28,869 nucleotides of DNA, taken from positions 1 to 28,869 of IMG/VR virus record IMGVR_UViG_3300031223_000034. One strand, written 5' to 3'. Under the pieces are notes generated by a model. It was not told the DNA's origin. It ran no database searches and saw nothing but the letters and a program-made list of their open reading frames with translations. Positions 1 through 8,683 of this stretch are shown one piece after another. The DNA comes from a virus. Within the stretch, counting starts at the first letter, position 1; every line of letters begins with the position of its first letter. A program made the translations under genes and the position numbers.

Positions 1-1384
1 ACATAAACAGGTTGTGTTTAGACACTCCCATGTTGCCCGACATCGTCGCCAGCAAATGCACCACCATCTGTGAGGTAAAGTAGGCCACGGTTGCACCCAC
101 CCGATAGGCGGTCTGAGAAAACTCCAGTTTACCCAGGTACCACTCGACCCACCACTGAGTGGTAAAGATCGTGGAGTCAGTATCACCTGCGATAACCGCG
201 CGACGGATAACGTTGGGGAGCACCGCTATCGAGGCGGGAGCGACCTTAGAGGCCCACAGAGTACGAATCAGAGGCTCGTAGTGCACCAGCGCCTCACGTA
301 TCAAAGTAACCTGACCGGCCATGGCCTGCCATCCTGCCGGATCAACGTCCTTTATCTTACGGAAATCACGACCCCGGAACACGTCTTGCAGCATGACCGA
401 TAGATACACTTTTGTATCGTCGTCTATATCAGCCAACACGGCATCGGGATCCTCTACCGTGAACGTAGGGGTCTTTATGAAACGATCAAACAACTCACGC
501 ACCACCCCCGGGTTCAGTATGGCCAGATGGTACAGATCCCCTACGTACACAAACGCCGCCCGTTCAGTGGGGGTCAGACCACTCACGTACTGACGGATTT
601 GCGCGGTGTGTTTCACCGACGTCCAATAGTACTGTGTGGATCGATCGATGCATGCCATGGTCTGCTCTACATCGGGATAGATCAGCCCGTACTGCTGCAC
701 TACGGCGTCTATGTCCGAGGCGTTCACCATGTTGCAGATGGCCGCGATGTTGGTGTAGACGGTGTCAGGCTCCCAGTAGTGCCGGTTGCCCTGAATGAAC
801 TTCTCATTGTTGGCGGTGGCGTACGCCGCCGCCATGCGGCACAACGACGTCAGTGTGCTGTGCGCTGACTTTACAAACAAAATGCTGTACTCGGAGTTGT
901 GCGCACCCGATAGGGAGTTGGCGTCAATCTTACACGAGCTCTGTTGTGAGTCCGCAATCGATTTCCCGACCGCATCGGCTCGCTGACCGGCCTCAAACAT
1001 GCGCGTCTTATACACCTTACGTTCCGATATACGGTCTGCCGTGTACGTAGACAATATCGAGGGATCGTTTTCTTCTCGGTTGTACACGGTCATGGTGGGG
1101 GCCATGAGCAGGTTGTTGTCCTGCACGTGCTTTAGGTACTGGGTAAAAGTGGTAAGGCCTCTCTCGCGGTCGGTGGACGTGTCCCTGTGCAGCATCTTGA
1201 CTTTAGGGTCTACCATCCCTAACTCGCCGCCCGGCATCATGGCCTTCTTAGCGTAAGCTAAGCAGACCTCGTGGCTGTCTCCGGTATTACGGCTTAAGTA
1301 GTGAGCAGCGTCTTCTAATGCACCTTGGACTACGTTGTAATCACGGGTGTAATCGTCCGCCGATAATACAAAAGGATTGGCCAT
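1..1384 (-). CDS. Family B DNA polymerase, motif B/C-containing piece (C-terminus beyond window)
   Basis: Open frame of 461 codons from ATG at 1384 (SD-like AAGG upstream, overlapping the stop of the preceding gene) to the left window edge, so the C-terminus is missing. Residues 152-161 (KIDANSLSGA) fit the family B motif B (KxxxNSxYG), preceded by a finger-like stretch with K126 and Q134. Residues 397-407 (VIAGDTDSTIF) fit motif C with the catalytic pair D401 and D403. No exonuclease motifs and no motif A (DxxSLYPS) are visible, so the front half of the enzyme is probably a separate gene outside the window; this is inference. Motifs B and C are about 250 residues apart, against roughly 60 in T4 polymerase, so the palm carries a large insertion. 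Role: replicative polymerase subunit, presumably acting in the phage nucleus. It is read 10 bases behind the SspB homologue. Confidence 0.78.
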   Translation of the reverse strand, partial: MANPFVLSADDYTRDYNVVQGALEDAAHYLSRNTGDSHEVCLAYAKKAMMPGGELGMVDPKVKMLHRDTSTDRERGLTTFTQYLKHVQDNNLLMAPTMTVYNREENDPSILSTYTADRISERKVYKTRMFEAGQRADAVGKSIADSQQSSCKIDANSLSGAHNSEYSILFVKSAHSTLTSLCRMAAAYATANNEKFIQGNRHYWEPDTVYTNIAAICNMVNASDIDAVVQQYGLIYPDVEQTMACIDRSTQYYWTSVKHTAQIRQYVSGLTPTERAAFVYVGDLYHLAILNPGVVRELFDRFIKTPTFTVEDPDAVLADIDDDTKVYLSVMLQDVFRGRDFRKIKDVDPAGWQAMAGQVTLIREALVHYEPLIRTLWASKVAPASIAVLPNVIRRAVIAGDTDSTIFTTQWWVEWYLGKLEFSQTAYRVGATVAYFTSQMVVHLLATMSGNMGVSKHNLFM

Positions 1385-1394
1385 GGGGTACGCC

Positions 1395-1769
1395 TTATTT
1401 AACAATGCTTAATGTGGGTTTTGTTGCTTTGGGTATCTCGGATACTGACCAGGGTGGCAACGGGTAATACGCCCGTGTGTCATCGGCTGTGTTAAACGCG
1501 GTGATGCCGAGGACGGAGGTCGCCGGGACGAATGCCGTGTGCGTACGGCCGTTAAAACGAGCAGAAAAAGTGACCTGCCCCTCAACCACATCAAAACCGG
1601 TGATCGCGCTTGGACTGACACTTAACGTTATAATGCCGTCCTTCTGATAGTCTTGTAAAAAAGAATCTTCAAGTAAAGTCGCATCTACGCGAAGATGCAC
1701 CACTGTAAACGTCTCCAGCATCCAGTTACGGATAGCGGGTATTAGGTGCGCATGAGGGGGTGTTTTCAT
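1395..1769 (-). CDS. sspB: SspB-like ClpXP protease adaptor
   Basis: 124 aa if started at ATG 1769, which has CAGGA 9 bases upstream; a GTG at 1814 would add 15 residues but lacks a good ribosome site. The protein follows E. coli SspB across the substrate-binding domain: R14-N15-W16 helix, V28-D29-x-T31-L32, D44-G45-I-I-T-L, P53-x-A55, V66-x-F-x-A-R71-F72-x-G74, and V81-P82-x3-V86-L87. The C-terminus, KPTLSIVK (117-124), mirrors the ClpX-binding tail of host SspB (RPALRVVK), with its leucine and valine retained. The linker (about 94-116) is short. Host SspB delivers ssrA-tagged and other substrates to ClpXP in the cytoplasm; the phage copy has both parts needed to do so, or to compete with host SspB. 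It is followed by the polymerase piece in the same transcription unit and preceded by a terminator. Confidence 0.9.
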   Translation of the reverse strand: MKTPPHAHLIPAIRNWMLETFTVVHLRVDATLLEDSFLQDYQKDGIITLSVSPSAITGFDVVEGQVTFSARFNGRTHTAFVPATSVLGITAFNTADDTRAYYPLPPWSVSEIPKATKPTLSIVK

Positions 1770-1830
1770 AGAGTGGCGTCCTGGGTTGAGGTTCCTATCC
1801 AATGACTCGCTCACCTAAAAAGTGACTCGA

Positions 1831-1857
1831 CAAAAAAGAGAGGGGCCGAAGCCCCCC
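1831..1857 (-). terminator. Rho-independent terminator after the five-gene cluster
   Basis: Read on the minus strand, GGGGC-TTCG-GCCCC is followed by TCTCTTTTTTG. It lies directly after the stop of the gene at 1860-2267 and before sspB, so sspB and the polymerase piece probably have their own promoter or depend on read-through. Confidence 0.85.
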
Positions 1858-1859
1858 AG

Positions 1860-2267
1860 TTACCGTAGGCGTACACTGACTTGATGGAACCCGTTCTGAT
1901 GCAATACCTGCATCAGTCTGGCGTCATCTCCCATGCTGAGTCCTTCTACGGTAATCTCAGCGGTGTAGTTGGTATGCACTATCAACGTTGCGGCTTTAAT
2001 CCACGGTAACCCGATCAATGCGATCTGGTTGTTGCGGTCTCGCACTACAACGTAGGAATAGTTACGTGCATTATTAGGGGCATCATCAGGCAGCGTAGGG
2101 GAAACCCGAACGTGCAGCGCTACGGGGTCAAACCCGTTGCGCACTGCGGTGTCGTAGCTCAGAACGCCTTCTACACGTACATGTGAGTACGTACCTAGGT
2201 AGTTGCTGGGGTACACATCGAAACTGATGACATTACCCGGTATCAGTGACGGGTAAAGGTTGTTCAT
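1860..2267 (-). CDS. Small protein of unknown function, beta-rich
   Basis: 135 aa from ATG 2267, with GGAGA 6 bases upstream; the start lies inside the end of the preceding gene (35-base overlap), typical of translational coupling. The sequence alternates hydrophobic and polar residues and is rich in Val, Tyr and Ile, with few helix-like stretches, so a mostly beta fold is likely. No catalytic motif, signal peptide or membrane segment is visible. The N-terminus (PGNVISFDVYPSNYLGTY) resembles an SH3-like or barrel strand, but this is impression only. It is the last gene of a run of overlapping small genes ending at a strong terminator. I do not recognise the family. Confidence 0.75.
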   Translation of the reverse strand: MNNLYPSLIPGNVISFDVYPSNYLGTYSHVRVEGVLSYDTAVRNGFDPVALHVRVSPTLPDDAPNNARNYSYVVVRDRNNQIALIGLPWIKAATLIVHTNYTAEITVEGLSMGDDARLMQVLHQNGFHQVSVRLR

Positions 2268-2610
2268 GGTCTTCTCCGGTAAGCATCGTTAATATAAACC
2301 TGGTAGATCCATCGATCGCAAAAGTATCGACAGAGCGTATGTGGTATCCCTTTTGAGTTAAAGCAGCGACCGTTTGGGTGAGTTCATTTTCGATTGCGCC
2401 TAATAAAGCGGTCAAGGCCTCGTCTAGAACATCGTGTTTTTCGCGTCGGTCTCTCACAAAATAAGCCTGCAGAAGGGTGCTTATTCGTTGCCTTATCGTA
2501 TCAGCAATGACAGGACAATCGGTGGGGGTATCTGCGTAGTACTCATTGCAGACCCATTGGATCAGTGAGGTTATCTCGCACGGCCGTGCGACTAGAATCA
2601 ATGTCGCCAC
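2233..2610 (-). CDS. Small helical protein of unknown function
   Basis: 125 aa from GTG 2610 (AGGG about 8 bases upstream), overlapping the upstream gene by 13 bases and the downstream gene by 35. The first 85 residues are mostly helical, with charged heptad-like stretches (about 28-80), ending in a short beta-type segment (IRSVDTFAIDG, then RFILTML). This helix-then-strand layout is shared by its neighbours and suggests an old tandem family, although pairwise identity by eye is low. No enzyme motif was found. Confidence 0.7.
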   Translation of the reverse strand: MATLILVARPCEITSLIQWVCNEYYADTPTDCPVIADTIRQRISTLLQAYFVRDRREKHDVLDEALTALLGAIENELTQTVAALTQKGYHIRSVDTFAIDGSTRFILTMLTGEDHEQPLPVTDTG

Positions 2611-3062
2611 GGTACGGGCCCTGGTATGGTGGGTGGGTTATGCCGCGCTTCCACGTCGGCTCTGGTGATTAATTGAACCCGGAACAAACCGGTAATCAAG
2701 TCCCCGTTGAGTAATCGGCAGTAGGCGATGTTATCGTCGGGGTGCAGTTGTTGTGCGTGGTGCATGAACACGGTCAGTATGCTTCGGTACAGTTTTCGCA
2801 AAGCGCCTGACAGAATAGAATCCTGATAGGCGTCGTAGTAGTCTGCCATGCCGTCGTAATGCACAGAGGTGACAAATGCCTCCTGCCAGTGATGGTTGGC
2901 AGGAGATTCCCCACGCAACGTTTGCGCTTCGTCGATCAACTCCACCAACTTTGATAGGATGTACTCCAATTCAAAGCCGACGTCGGTCAACACAAACGTT
3001 TCTTCATGAAAGGTTTTAATGATTCTAGAGGTGGGGAGGATTAAGTAGCTGTGGTACCCCAT
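2598..3062 (-). CDS. Small helical protein of unknown function
   Basis: 154 aa using ATG 3062, which has a strong GGAGG site 6 bases upstream. The frame is open up to 3149, but that extension has no ribosome site and runs into the previous gene. It starts MGYHSYLILPTS and contains a long helical middle (about residues 20-115) and a C-terminal strand-like region (NIAYCRLLNGDLITGLFRV). It overlaps the next gene by 13 bases. No conserved catalytic residues, signal or membrane segment seen. Possible distant paralogue of its neighbours. Confidence 0.72.
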   Translation of the reverse strand: MGYHSYLILPTSRIIKTFHEETFVLTDVGFELEYILSKLVELIDEAQTLRGESPANHHWQEAFVTSVHYDGMADYYDAYQDSILSGALRKLYRSILTVFMHHAQQLHPDDNIAYCRLLNGDLITGLFRVQLITRADVEARHNPPTIPGPVPWRH

Positions 3063-3102
3063 ATACGGCCTCCGTATTTTTTTTACAGGTAGTGGGTTAG
3101 AG

Positions 3103-3588
3103 CTAGTGGATGTATACCACCATATCGTTACGCAACCAATCGTAGACATCCATGCGGATGTCGAGTAATGAATCGTAGCCGGTAGGGGGGTAGAAGTTCT
3201 CTAGCCGTTGAACTAATAACGCGATGATGCGCCGGAAATCACTGTCTTGTACACGGTTGCGGTCTATGGTGTTGACCATATCAATGTCTGCCCACACCAC
3301 ACTGTCCATCACCCGTTCGTAGAAGGTCGGTAGTGGCCGACCCCCCATCTTAGTGGGGGGTTCATACGTGGGTGGATGATGGGGCATGTAAGGGTCTTTG
3401 AGGCGATTGTCAATCGCCCACACATCGAAGGTAGTGGCGAGCATGTGGCGACACAAGTGGCCTACATCATACTCATCGCACATCGGAAACAACCGCATCA
3501 ATGACAAAAACACGTCTCGGGTAGGAATGGCTTCGTACCGAGGGTAGTGTGAGTTCCACTGCGCACGAGGTAGTCGGTGCTGAATCAT
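3103..3588 (-). CDS. Small protein of unknown function
   Basis: 161 aa from ATG 3588, which shares ATGA with the stop of the preceding gene, so it is likely translated by coupling. Composition is helical with many aromatic residues, a proline-rich patch around residues 66-90 (PYMPHHPPTYEPP), and a C-terminal helical half ending DWLRNDMVVYIH. A 40-base gap separates it from the next gene, whose own GGAGG site falls there. Not recognised; nothing suggests an enzyme or membrane protein. Confidence 0.72.
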   Translation of the reverse strand: MIQHRLPRAQWNSHYPRYEAIPTRDVFLSLMRLFPMCDEYDVGHLCRHMLATTFDVWAIDNRLKDPYMPHHPPTYEPPTKMGGRPLPTFYERVMDSVVWADIDMVNTIDRNRVQDSDFRRIIALLVQRLENFYPPTGYDSLLDIRMDVYDWLRNDMVVYIH

Positions 3589-3962
3589 GACCCATGTCGC
3601 CTTTGTCGTTCTGGGATGTAGTCTTCTAAGTGTTCCGCTTTTTCACGTTGAGTGGGTTGGGGTATCTTGGCGGTGATGCGAAGATCCCAGTTGTGCAAGA
3701 AACCGTAGTCGATTTCCAAAGGGGGGTCGTCTCGGTAGTTTAAATCCTGGTACAGGTTATTGACTTCACGCGATAAAAACATTGACAGGTCGCAGTACGC
3801 CAACTGTACGCCTATCGGGTTGTTTTGATTGTGAAACCAATGCAGGTAATCGTCTAGCACAGCTGTCTCTAGCAGCGCTCGATCAATTATCCCCTGGATG
3901 ATCCAGACCCATTGCTCCTCCGATGCCGGGGAGCACCCAGGCTTCGGCGACTCTAAAGCCAT
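3585..3962 (-). CDS. Small helical protein of unknown function
   Basis: 125 aa from ATG 3962, with AAGG just upstream. An ATG at 4034 would give 149 aa but doubles the overlap with the preceding gene and has a poorly spaced site. Either start overlaps that gene, by 80 bases with the preferred one. The protein is helical from about residue 15 to 75 (QWVWIIQGIIDRALL onward) and ends in a strand-like segment (DYGFLHNWDLRITAKI) and a basic tail. It fits the layout of the other members of this cluster. No known family recognised. Confidence 0.65.
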   Translation of the reverse strand: MALESPKPGCSPASEEQWVWIIQGIIDRALLETAVLDDYLHWFHNQNNPIGVQLAYCDLSMFLSREVNNLYQDLNYRDDPPLEIDYGFLHNWDLRITAKIPQPTQREKAEHLEDYIPERQRRHGS

Positions 3963-4449
3963 AAAGACCTTGATCAAACCCCCACTGGATACCAGTCGTA
4001 CGGCGGTAGTCTTTCGCCAGCCGATTCCAGACATGGATTCTGTAATCTCCTTTACAAATGAATAAATACTCGTTACGAGGACGAGCTTCTATGTGCCAGA
4101 CGTTCATCGTCTGGTCATTTATGCCGTGCTCATCTAACAGACGATACAGCATCACTCGCAGCGGCTCGTACACGTGGGCCGAGATGTCTTCGAACAAAGA
4201 CGTGTCGCCTTTATGCCAAGGAGCTCGACCGAACACGTCGTCGATGCATTCTTCCAACATGGTGTCATCATGCACGGCCCAGGACATCCGGTAGGCAATC
4301 TCGTCAGAAAGATACACCTCAACCAACTGATTCAACTTCTTAGGGGTGAGGTAATCCATGACCTCATCTCGGTACCGGTCCATGGCGCGTTGGTGCATAT
4401 GCACCAGCATAGACTTGACACTGACTAAAGTAACTTGGCGCGTATCCAT
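3883..4449 (-). CDS. First gene of the small-protein cluster, unknown function
   Basis: 188 aa from ATG 4449 with GAGG 5-6 bases upstream. The N-terminal 120 residues are helical and charged (QVTLVSVKSMLVHMHQR, then a long acidic middle), followed by strand-like segments (MNVWHIEARPR, YLFICKGDYRIHVW) and a glycine-rich tail (VLPGIGGAMGLDH). It begins a run of five genes in which nearly every junction overlaps or touches (4449 down to 1860), implying one polycistronic message and a shared role. The leader holds a perfect 6-bp hairpin at 4475-4490. Function unknown. Confidence 0.72.
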   Translation of the reverse strand: MDTRQVTLVSVKSMLVHMHQRAMDRYRDEVMDYLTPKKLNQLVEVYLSDEIAYRMSWAVHDDTMLEECIDDVFGRAPWHKGDTSLFEDISAHVYEPLRVMLYRLLDEHGINDQTMNVWHIEARPRNEYLFICKGDYRIHVWNRLAKDYRRTTGIQWGFDQGLYGFRVAEAWVLPGIGGAMGLDHPGDN

Positions 4450-4474
4450 GACATCCTCGGTTTGAGTTCCTGTG

Positions 4475-4490
4475 AGGCTCTGTAGAGCCT
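4475..4490 (-). promoter_or_regulatory. Leader hairpin upstream of the five-gene cluster
   Basis: Perfect stem AGGCTC / GAGCCT around a TGTA loop, about 25 bases before the start codon at 4449. There is no T-run, so a terminator is unlikely. It may protect the 5' end or modulate translation; the role is not known. Confidence 0.4.
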
Positions 4491-4581
4491 ATCCTTAGCA
4501 TACCATGCCCATAGTACTAAGTTCTGCCAGATACCCTACTGCAGTGTCTCACAGGACGCCTGCGGTAGCATTCCGCGTCTA

Positions 4582-6666
<2,085 letters not shown>

Positions 6667-6703
6667 TCAAACTCAAAACTGGTCACGTTAACAGGCTACG
6701 TCT

Positions 6704-6722
6704 CACCTACATGATGTCTATC
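6704..6722 (-). promoter_or_regulatory. Conserved GRTAGACATCAT element upstream of ligA
   Basis: Minus strand reads GATAGACATCATGTAGGTG, about 130 bases before the ligA start. The same core occurs near 9959-9977, 11876-11894 and 15600-15618, each in a non-coding gap ahead of a minus-strand unit. Best read as a phage promoter or regulator site; the exact class is inferred. Confidence 0.5.
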
Positions 6723-6740
6723 TCTATTATGTTAGATCAC

Positions 6741-6777
6741 ACAAAAAAATAAGGTAGGGGTATCTGCGAGTACCCCT
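6741..6777 (-). terminator. Terminator after the HD-domain gene
   Basis: Minus strand AGGGGTA-(8)-TACCCCT followed shortly by a run of seven T (A-run 6743-6749 on the plus strand). It lies just past the stop at 6784. Confidence 0.85.
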
Positions 6778-6783
6778 GCAGCT

Positions 6784-7377
6784 CTACAAGAGATGTATAG
6801 TCTCTTGCATCTCGGTGAGCTGCCCCTCGAACGCCTGCTTATACAGGTCCGGATACCTAGCGTATCCCCCTGCCCCGAACTTCTCCTTAATGTGATCGAT
6901 TGCAGGCTGCATCGACTCATCACGACCATGACCTCGAGCCATGCGGTACTGGATGGCCCTTTCCAGCATCGCCCCGACGTCCGTAGGAAATCCACGGTCC
7001 GCCGAGTTCATCAGAGCCGAGAAGCCTGATGAAAATTCTCCTTTAAAGGAGGCTCGGTGTTCTTCACATCCTTGTGCTACCAACAGCCGCTCCTCATCCG
7101 TGAGTGACGACAGTACAGCGTGGCATGTGCCACGAACAAACGAGCCTGATAGCTCGTGGTGGTTTGCCCGACTCCAGGCAAACATGTCGTGGAAATAAGC
7201 CACGAATAATATCAGCTTGGGGTCGTACCCCAAACCCAACACCTCGTTGAGGTGGTAGCCGCAGAGCTCCACCTCCCTGAAGTGCTTGATGCGGTGGGCC
7301 GCATCGTTCAGCTCCCAAGCGGAGCTGAACCGGGAGACTATAATCTCCCTTAATTCGTTTAACTCTTCCATCTCCAT
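6784..7377 (-). CDS. HD-domain phosphohydrolase
   Basis: 197 aa from ATG 7377, 7 bases after the preceding stop; an ATG at 7371 with GGAG 6 bases upstream is equally possible. The upstream extension of the frame overlaps the previous gene and is discarded. HD signature: H28/H32 in the first helix, H63-D64 (YFHDMFAW), H73-H74, E105-E106-H107-R108 and D127 (NSADRG), which supplies the metal-binding set of the HD superfamily. Such enzymes hydrolyse phosphate esters of nucleotides; a nucleotidase or (d)NTPase role would suit a phage with Dut and Dcd, and cleavage of a defence signal nucleotide is another possibility. Substrate cannot be told from the sequence. The coding DNA is unusually dense in perfect inverted repeats (see findings). 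Confidence 0.75.
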   Translation of the reverse strand: MEMEELNELREIIVSRFSSAWELNDAAHRIKHFREVELCGYHLNEVLGLGYDPKLILFVAYFHDMFAWSRANHHELSGSFVRGTCHAVLSSLTDEERLLVAQGCEEHRASFKGEFSSGFSALMNSADRGFPTDVGAMLERAIQYRMARGHGRDESMQPAIDHIKEKFGAGGYARYPDLYKQAFEGQLTEMQETIHLL

Positions 7378-7384
7378 CTCCACC

Positions 7385-7666
7385 CTAGCCGCGTGTATAC
7401 TGGACGCCGTGGGCGTCCAGCTCCTCAACAACATGCATGTTCGCATGTTTGTTGTCGAACATGCATACATCCCCGTACACGGGGAGTGCCACCCCGAGAG
7501 GCGTGGTGACAATAGTCACCTCCACCTCTCGGGTGAGACAAGTCCCTTCACTGTGGAACACCTCCTCAAATCGAGGGTGTCCATAGTCGACCTTCTCCTC
7601 CAAAGTGGTGGAAACCACAAACTCGGCTGGTAGATCAGCTAGCTTTACTGAAACTTGAATTCCCAT
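7385..7666 (-). CDS. Small protein of unknown function
   Basis: 93 aa from ATG 7666 with AAGGA 8 bases upstream; a GTG two codons earlier is less likely. Begins MGIQVSVKLADLPAEF and looks beta-rich with an acidic centre. The stop at 7385 is followed by the HD-domain gene start, so the two are co-translated or co-transcribed. The DNA carries the longest hairpins of the cluster (arms 7400-7408/7412-7420 and 7433-7443/7456-7466). Function not recognised. Confidence 0.68.
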   Translation of the reverse strand: MGIQVSVKLADLPAEFVVSTTLEEKVDYGHPRFEEVFHSEGTCLTREVEVTIVTTPLGVALPVYGDVCMFDNKHANMHVVEELDAHGVQYTRG

Positions 7667-7779
7667 GATCACTTTCCTTCTTTATGAATGATGTGAACAC
7701 TTGCTGCATCCAGCTATCGGCAGTGTTCAATATTGCCGCCCTTTTAACGTGAAGGGTACCGGTGTCCGCAGGACTTACC

Positions 7780-8088
7780 TCAGCGTACGAAGCCAGGCAC
7801 ACTGATGATGTGGCCTTTCTCGTTACGCCGACAGTCTACGTGACCAGTAGCCGGAGCTACTGCGTCTACGCGCTGGCCCTTAAGGGCGGAGAGTACCATG
7901 CCACTTACGATGTAACGTACATCATCCTCAGGCGCTGAGAGGTCTGTAACCTCACCAAATACCTGGATGCATACGTCGTCGGCAAACTCTGTGAAAGAGC
8001 TGCCGACCCGTGCAATCGTGCCTGAAGGCTCGAAGACACGGCCATCGTTTAAATGGATGGCGTGCGGGGTCATGTTGATGTATTTCAT
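7780..8088 (-). CDS. Small phage protein with INMTPHAI N-terminus
   Basis: 102 aa from ATG 8088 with AGGAG 7 bases upstream; the frame is open to 8145 but that part is leader. The N-terminus MKYINMTPHAIHL, the central PSGTIARV, the YIVSGMVLSAL stretch and the ending VAPATGHVDCRRNEKGHI-x-VPGFV match a widespread but functionally uncharacterised small protein seen in many phages and prophages (NLTPHxI ... YIVS ... RNExGxI). That assignment is from memory of the pattern. No enzyme residues are obvious. It has its own leader with an AT-rich promoter-like box and a hairpin at 8128-8145. Confidence 0.75.
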   Translation of the reverse strand: MKYINMTPHAIHLNDGRVFEPSGTIARVGSSFTEFADDVCIQVFGEVTDLSAPEDDVRYIVSGMVLSALKGQRVDAVAPATGHVDCRRNEKGHIISVPGFVR

Positions 8089-8127
8089 CAATCGACTCCT
8101 GAACCGTACCGTATAGCCAGAACTTCT

Positions 8128-8160
8128 ATGCAAGGATACTTGCATTTTATATCCGGTTTT
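8128..8160 (-). promoter_or_regulatory. AT-rich promoter-like box and leader hairpin
   Basis: Minus strand GGATATAAAATGC followed by the perfect hairpin ATGCAAG-TATC-CTTGCAT (8128-8145), 40 bases before the start at 8088. The AT-rich box resembles early promoters described for phiKZ-like phages; the hairpin would sit at the 5' end of the message. Confidence 0.4.
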
Positions 8161-8216
8161 AGGAGTTGGTTCTTAACTGTGACTTAGCGACGGTCGGGTG
8201 AGTGTAGGGTAGTACA

Positions 8217-8241
8217 AGGGCGACTCGCTGTGCATCGCCCT
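8217..8241 (-). terminator. Probable terminator after the 8250 gene
   Basis: Perfect 7-bp stem AGGGCGA / TCGCCCT with an 11-base loop, a few bases past the stop at 8250. The trailing T-run is weak, so termination may be partial. Confidence 0.4.
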
Positions 8242-8249
8242 CGATTATT

Positions 8250-8552
8250 CTATTCTACCAGTGTCTCCTGGTAGACCACCTCACCCCCTGGGGTGAGGAT
8301 GGCCAACACCCCCTCCTTTTTAAGGAGGATGTTGCCCCCCCTGTTGAGGGCCAGAGAGGCTGCGTTAGCCTCCCTAAATAGGGAGGCTACGGGGCTAGCC
8401 TCCCCGTACCCGTAGGCGAGGTGGTAATCGCCGCCCCCTGGCTCCCGCCAGTAATCGACGACTCCATAGGAGCCCCCGACCTTGGCGTTGCACACGAGGC
8501 GGATCTCTTCCGCCTCGGCTATCGCGCCAAACATTTCGATGAAGTTGGTCAT
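8250..8552 (-). CDS. Small protein of unknown function, putative early gene
   Basis: 100 aa from ATG 8552 with AAGGA 8 bases upstream; the longer frame to 8615 runs through a conserved leader and is not used. The product is slightly acidic with a glycine-rich centre (GGSYGVVDYWREPGGGDYH) and a beta-type C-terminus (GVLAILTPGGEVVYQETLVE). No known family. The message is headed by one of two near-identical 85-bp promoter/leader repeats, which argues for early, co-regulated expression with the gene at 13029-13382. The coding DNA holds overlapping perfect inverted repeats, including mutually exclusive ones at 8366-8404. Confidence 0.72.
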   Translation of the reverse strand: MTNFIEMFGAIAEAEEIRLVCNAKVGGSYGVVDYWREPGGGDYHLAYGYGEASPVASLFREANAASLALNRGGNILLKKEGVLAILTPGGEVVYQETLVE

Positions 8553-8558
8553 TGTCTT

Positions 8559-8643
8559 ATTCCTTATCTGTGGAGCCCGGCAGTGGGCAGGCGATGATAC
8601 GTGTGTATCTATCACTGTAATAATGTATATCTGAGATTATTTG
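8559..8643 (-). promoter_or_regulatory. Early promoter plus structured leader RNA, copy A
   Basis: 85-bp element 93% identical to 13388-13472. On the minus strand: an AT-rich box (CTCAGATATACATTATTA), a short variable segment (8613-8618), hairpin GATAC-ACAC-GTATC (8596-8609), hairpin GCCC-[ACTGCC]-GGGC (8575-8588), then the ribosome site AAGGA. The variable segment CAGT (8614-8617) can pair with ACTG in the hairpin loop (8581-8584), making a pseudoknot just before the start codon. Confidence 0.7.
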
Positions 8644-8651
8644 ATTTACGG

Positions 8652-8683
8652 CATAAGCAGGGGACCTAAGTCCCCCGCTTATG
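8652..8683. other. Long near-perfect hairpin in the phuZ downstream gap
   Basis: 14-base arms with one mismatch around a CTAA loop (CATAAGC-A-GGGGAC on the left). No T-run on either strand. It lies between phuZ and the copy A promoter and may insulate the two units. The rest of 8684-8796 shows nothing recognisable. Confidence 0.45.
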
